Below are positions 54,516 through 56,709 of a stretch of 56,709 nucleotides of DNA, one piece after another (within the stretch, counting starts at the first letter, position 1; every line of letters starts with the position of its first letter). Under the pieces are notes generated by a model. That model searched no databases. It was not told the origin of the DNA and worked only from the letters and a program-made list of their open reading frames with translations. The stretch comes from Bacteroides sp. CAG:443 (lineage in GTDB: Bacteria; Bacteroidota; Bacteroidia; Bacteroidales; Bacteroidaceae). The stretch is taken from NCBI GenBank assembly GCA_000432735.1, contig FR887818.1, forward strand, positions 7,190 to 63,898, read 5' to 3'. Both the position numbers and the translations under genes were made by a program.

Positions 54516-56051
54516 GTGACAGATACTTCTGCAAACAACAACCGAATAGCCAAGAACACTCTGCTACTATATATACGTATGTTCTTCATGCTACTCATTA
54601 GTCTGTATACCTCAAGAGTTGTACTTAGTACATTGGGTATTGTAGATTATGGTATCAACAATGTAGTAGGTGGTGTAATCACCATGTTAGGATTCCTTAC
54701 TAGCTCATTGGGTGGAGCTTCATCCCGTTATATTACTTATAATTTAGGAAAAGGCGATATGACAGTTATGAAGAAAACATTCGGAAACATTTTGAGTATC
54801 CATTTTATTCTCGCAGCAATTGTACTAGTGATCGGTGAGACAGTGGGTCTGTGGTTTATGTCTACCCAATTGCAGATACCTCCGGAACGTGAAACTGCAG
54901 CCCTATGTGTCTATCAGTTTTCTATTTTCTCCTCTGTCTTAGCCGTTATTAGTGTTCCCTATAATGCTACTATTATTGCGCACGAGAAGATGTCAGCCTT
55001 CGCATATATAAGCATTGCTGATGCAATTCTTAAATTATTAATAGTCTATCTGTTAGTAATTATTCCATACGATAAATTAATAATCTATGCAATATTATAT
55101 TTTTGCATTCAGGCATTCGATCGTATCGTTTATGGTGTATATTGTTCTCGGCATTTCGCGGAAACGCATACCCGTTTAAGATATGATGGCAAACTGTTTC
55201 GAGAGATTTTTACATTTGCCGGATGGACTATGAATAGTAATTTAGCCGTAATAGGATACACACAGGGTCTCAATATATTGCTTAACATCTTCTTTGGGCC
55301 TGCCGTGAATGCTGCACGAGGTATAGCGGTGCAAGTACAAGGTGTATGCCAGCAGTTTTGCTCAAACTTTCAGATGGCACTTAATCCCCAGTTGACAAAG
55401 AATTATGCGCAGGGAGACCTTGACAATATGCATCGCTTGTTGGTAAAAAGTTCCAAATTCTCTTTTTACATTTTATTTTTTATTGTCCTTCCATTGATGT
55501 TTAAGGCTGAATTTGTGCTCAAGTTATGGTTAGGCATCGTTCCTGAACATACGGTAACCTTTCTCCGCCTTATACTTATCGTGGGGTTGCTTTACACATT
55601 ATCCAATCCGATAATTGTGTCAGTACATGCAACAGGAAAACTGAAAAAATTCCAATTGATAGAGGGGACAATGTTATTGACCATAGTACCAATTGCTTAT
55701 ATTTTATTGAAATTCTTCGGTATACGTCCAGAATATGTGTTTGTTGTACACATCGTCGTTGAATTGTGTACTCAGTACGCAAGACTGAGAATCGTTTTAC
55801 CAATGATAGATATGAAGTTAGAAGATTATTTTCAATCCGTCATAAAACCGATTTTATTAGTAGTAATTCTGTCACCGTGGTTACCCTATATAGCTAATAC
55901 AACTGTACATGGACAATGGACCTCATTTTTCGTTGTGTGCATAATATGTGTAATATGTATATCCGGATGTGTGTACTTTATTGGTTGTACAAAATCCGAA
56001 CGTATGTTTATCAAAGAAAAATTATCCGAAATTCTGATGAACATAACGTAA
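54516..56051 (+). CDS. Wzx-like polysaccharide flippase, 3' end at an insertion-sequence end
   Basis: Membrane transporter of the MOP/polysaccharide-synthase family, 511 residues with about 12-14 helices. It begins with NRIAKNTLLLYIRMFFMLLISLYTSR, a typical N-terminus (shown here in part: NTLLLYIRMFFMLLISL). GTG 54516 is the only plausible start. Flips lipid-linked repeat units across the inner membrane. The TAA stop (56049-56051) lies inside GTAAG, the first bases of the insertion-sequence end, so the original last codons may be lost. AT-rich compared with the three genes before it. Confidence 0.85.
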   Translation: MTDTSANNNRIAKNTLLLYIRMFFMLLISLYTSRVVLSTLGIVDYGINNVVGGVITMLGFLTSSLGGASSRYITYNLGKGDMTVMKKTFGNILSIHFILAAIVLVIGETVGLWFMSTQLQIPPERETAALCVYQFSIFSSVLAVISVPYNATIIAHEKMSAFAYISIADAILKLLIVYLLVIIPYDKLIIYAILYFCIQAFDRIVYGVYCSRHFAETHTRLRYDGKLFREIFTFAGWTMNSNLAVIGYTQGLNILLNIFFGPAVNAARGIAVQVQGVCQQFCSNFQMALNPQLTKNYAQGDLDNMHRLLVKSSKFSFYILFFIVLPLMFKAEFVLKLWLGIVPEHTVTFLRLILIVGLLYTLSNPIIVSVHATGKLKKFQLIEGTMLLTIVPIAYILLKFFGIRPEYVFVVHIVVELCTQYARLRIVLPMIDMKLEDYFQSVIKPILLVVILSPWLPYIANTTVHGQWTSFFVVCIICVICISGCVYFIGCTKSERMFIKEKLSEILMNIT

Positions 56052-56287
56052 GTATCCAATTTTGACATATTGCCTCAAACTTTCGCTGCTGCAACAAAAA
56101 ATATTAAAAGTATGTACAGCAGCAGTGATTTTGAATTATTCAGTTAAGCAAGAGAAAAGGAAATTAATTAACTTTTCAGAGCGAAAGAAAGAATAATCAA
56201 GGATTGAAGGCTGTTCATCTGCTACAAGGCGGAAACAATGCCACGGAAGAGTATGGTACAAGGATACAAGACATCAAATAGTACCAG
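56048..56287 (+). repeat. Insertion-sequence end, copy 2
   Basis: About 240 bp similar to 37160-37394 and in the same orientation, starting GTAAGTATCCAATTTTGAC (copy 1 lacks the inner TAT). It leads into a probable transposase gene at 56503, so this copy is likely the left end of a more complete element. 56288-56502 holds no convincing gene. Confidence 0.75.
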
Positions 56288-56502
56288 TACAAGTAGAAGG
56301 ACAACCGGAAACGGAGGCCAATCTCCAAAAGGAAGTGTCCTCTTCCACTATTCCGGAAAGAAAGGAGAATGCGGAATTGTCCTGTAAGAATGATGATAGA
56401 CATCCGTATGACAAACGGAATACGGATACAGCAACGAAACTTAACCTACCAAAAGTTGAAAATCTGTTTGATTTTCATTGTCATGTCTAAATAGGCAGAG
56501 AT

Positions 56503-56709
56503 ATGAATTCCATGGAAAAATCAATGCTGCTTGACGAGTTTTTCGCCCTGCGTAAAGCGGATAAGGAGCGTGAAGCAAAACTTCTGGAAAAACTGGACCG
56601 AATGACAGAGCAACTGATGAATCTGAACGAAAGTTCACAAGCTCAAGTCAAGGTTATTGATGGGCTGAAACAGATGATAGCCAGTCGGGACATCCTAATA
56701 GAAAAACTC
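56503..56709 (+). CDS. Start of a probable IS66-type transposase, cut by the window end
   Basis: An open frame of 69 codons runs to the end of the window. It begins MNSMEKSMLLDEFFALRKAD and is strongly helical with heptads (LLEKLDRMTEQLMNLNESS, KQMIASRDILIEKL), like the N-terminal leucine zipper of IS66-type TnpC proteins. There is no tnpA or tnpB in front of it, which would fit tnpC-only members of the family. The assignment rests on coiled-coil character and the GTAAG end upstream. The catalytic part is outside the window. Confidence 0.5.
   Translation, partial: MNSMEKSMLLDEFFALRKADKEREAKLLEKLDRMTEQLMNLNESSQAQVKVIDGLKQMIASRDILIEKL

Noticed and set aside
1..56709. CRISPR arrays, tRNA and rRNA genes
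   Set aside because: No regularly spaced direct repeats or conserved RNA gene sequences were noticed in the intergenic regions.

Overview
The window looks like a chromosome segment of a gut Bacteroidales bacterium, Bacteroides or Phocaeicola. The signs are SusC/SusD pairs, a hybrid two-component regulator, UpxY-type antiterminators, many SPI/SPII signal peptides and repeated promoter -7 elements of the Bacteroides form TAnnTTTG. No rRNA, tRNA or CRISPR array was seen.

Region 1 (about 1-21,700) is a fructan (levan-type) utilization locus laid out much like the B. thetaiotaomicron BT1754-BT1765 locus. It holds a GH32 enzyme, SusC and SusD, a surface glycan-binding lipoprotein, a surface GH32 of endo-levanase type, a GH32 exo-fructanase, an extra TonB-type outer-membrane barrel, a fourth GH32 lipoprotein, an MFS fructose transporter, fructokinase, and a hybrid histidine kinase/AraC regulator with a periplasmic sugar-binding domain. 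Surface cutting, import, periplasmic hydrolysis to fructose, uptake, phosphorylation and sensing are all encoded. Both the susC gene and the extra barrel gene are preceded by the same 63-bp arrangement of four half-sites at the same distance from the -7 element. This is a strong candidate operator for the regulator. Positions 1-75 look like a second copy of the susC leader whose coding part is lost.

Region 2 (21,725-24,044) is a broken IS66-family element on the minus strand (tnpA, tnpB, truncated tnpC) followed by about 750 bp with little coding capacity.

Region 3 (24,045-37,394) is an AT-rich polysaccharide locus: UpxY-like antiterminator, PHP-type tyrosine phosphatase, Wza, Wzc, EpsG-like membrane protein, a small TM2-like membrane protein, a nucleotide-sugar aminotransferase and 4,6-dehydratase pair, an OmpA-family barrel, and a Wzm/Wzt exporter. 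No glycosyltransferase is recognisable. The locus stops at a fragment of an insertion-sequence end.

Region 4 (37,464-49,860) is a core block with higher GC: a saccharopine dehydrogenase-like (carboxynorspermidine) enzyme, bcp, recA, a secreted HExxH protein, grpE-dnaJ, a small outer-membrane-like protein, folC, and a galactose operon (mutarotase, transporter, galactokinase).

Region 5 (50,009-56,709) is the start of a second polysaccharide locus: UpxY-like protein, a large SLBB export protein, a Wzz-like protein and a Wzx-like flippase. The last codon of the flippase runs into the same insertion-sequence end that closes region 3, and here it is followed by the start of a probable transposase that leaves the window.
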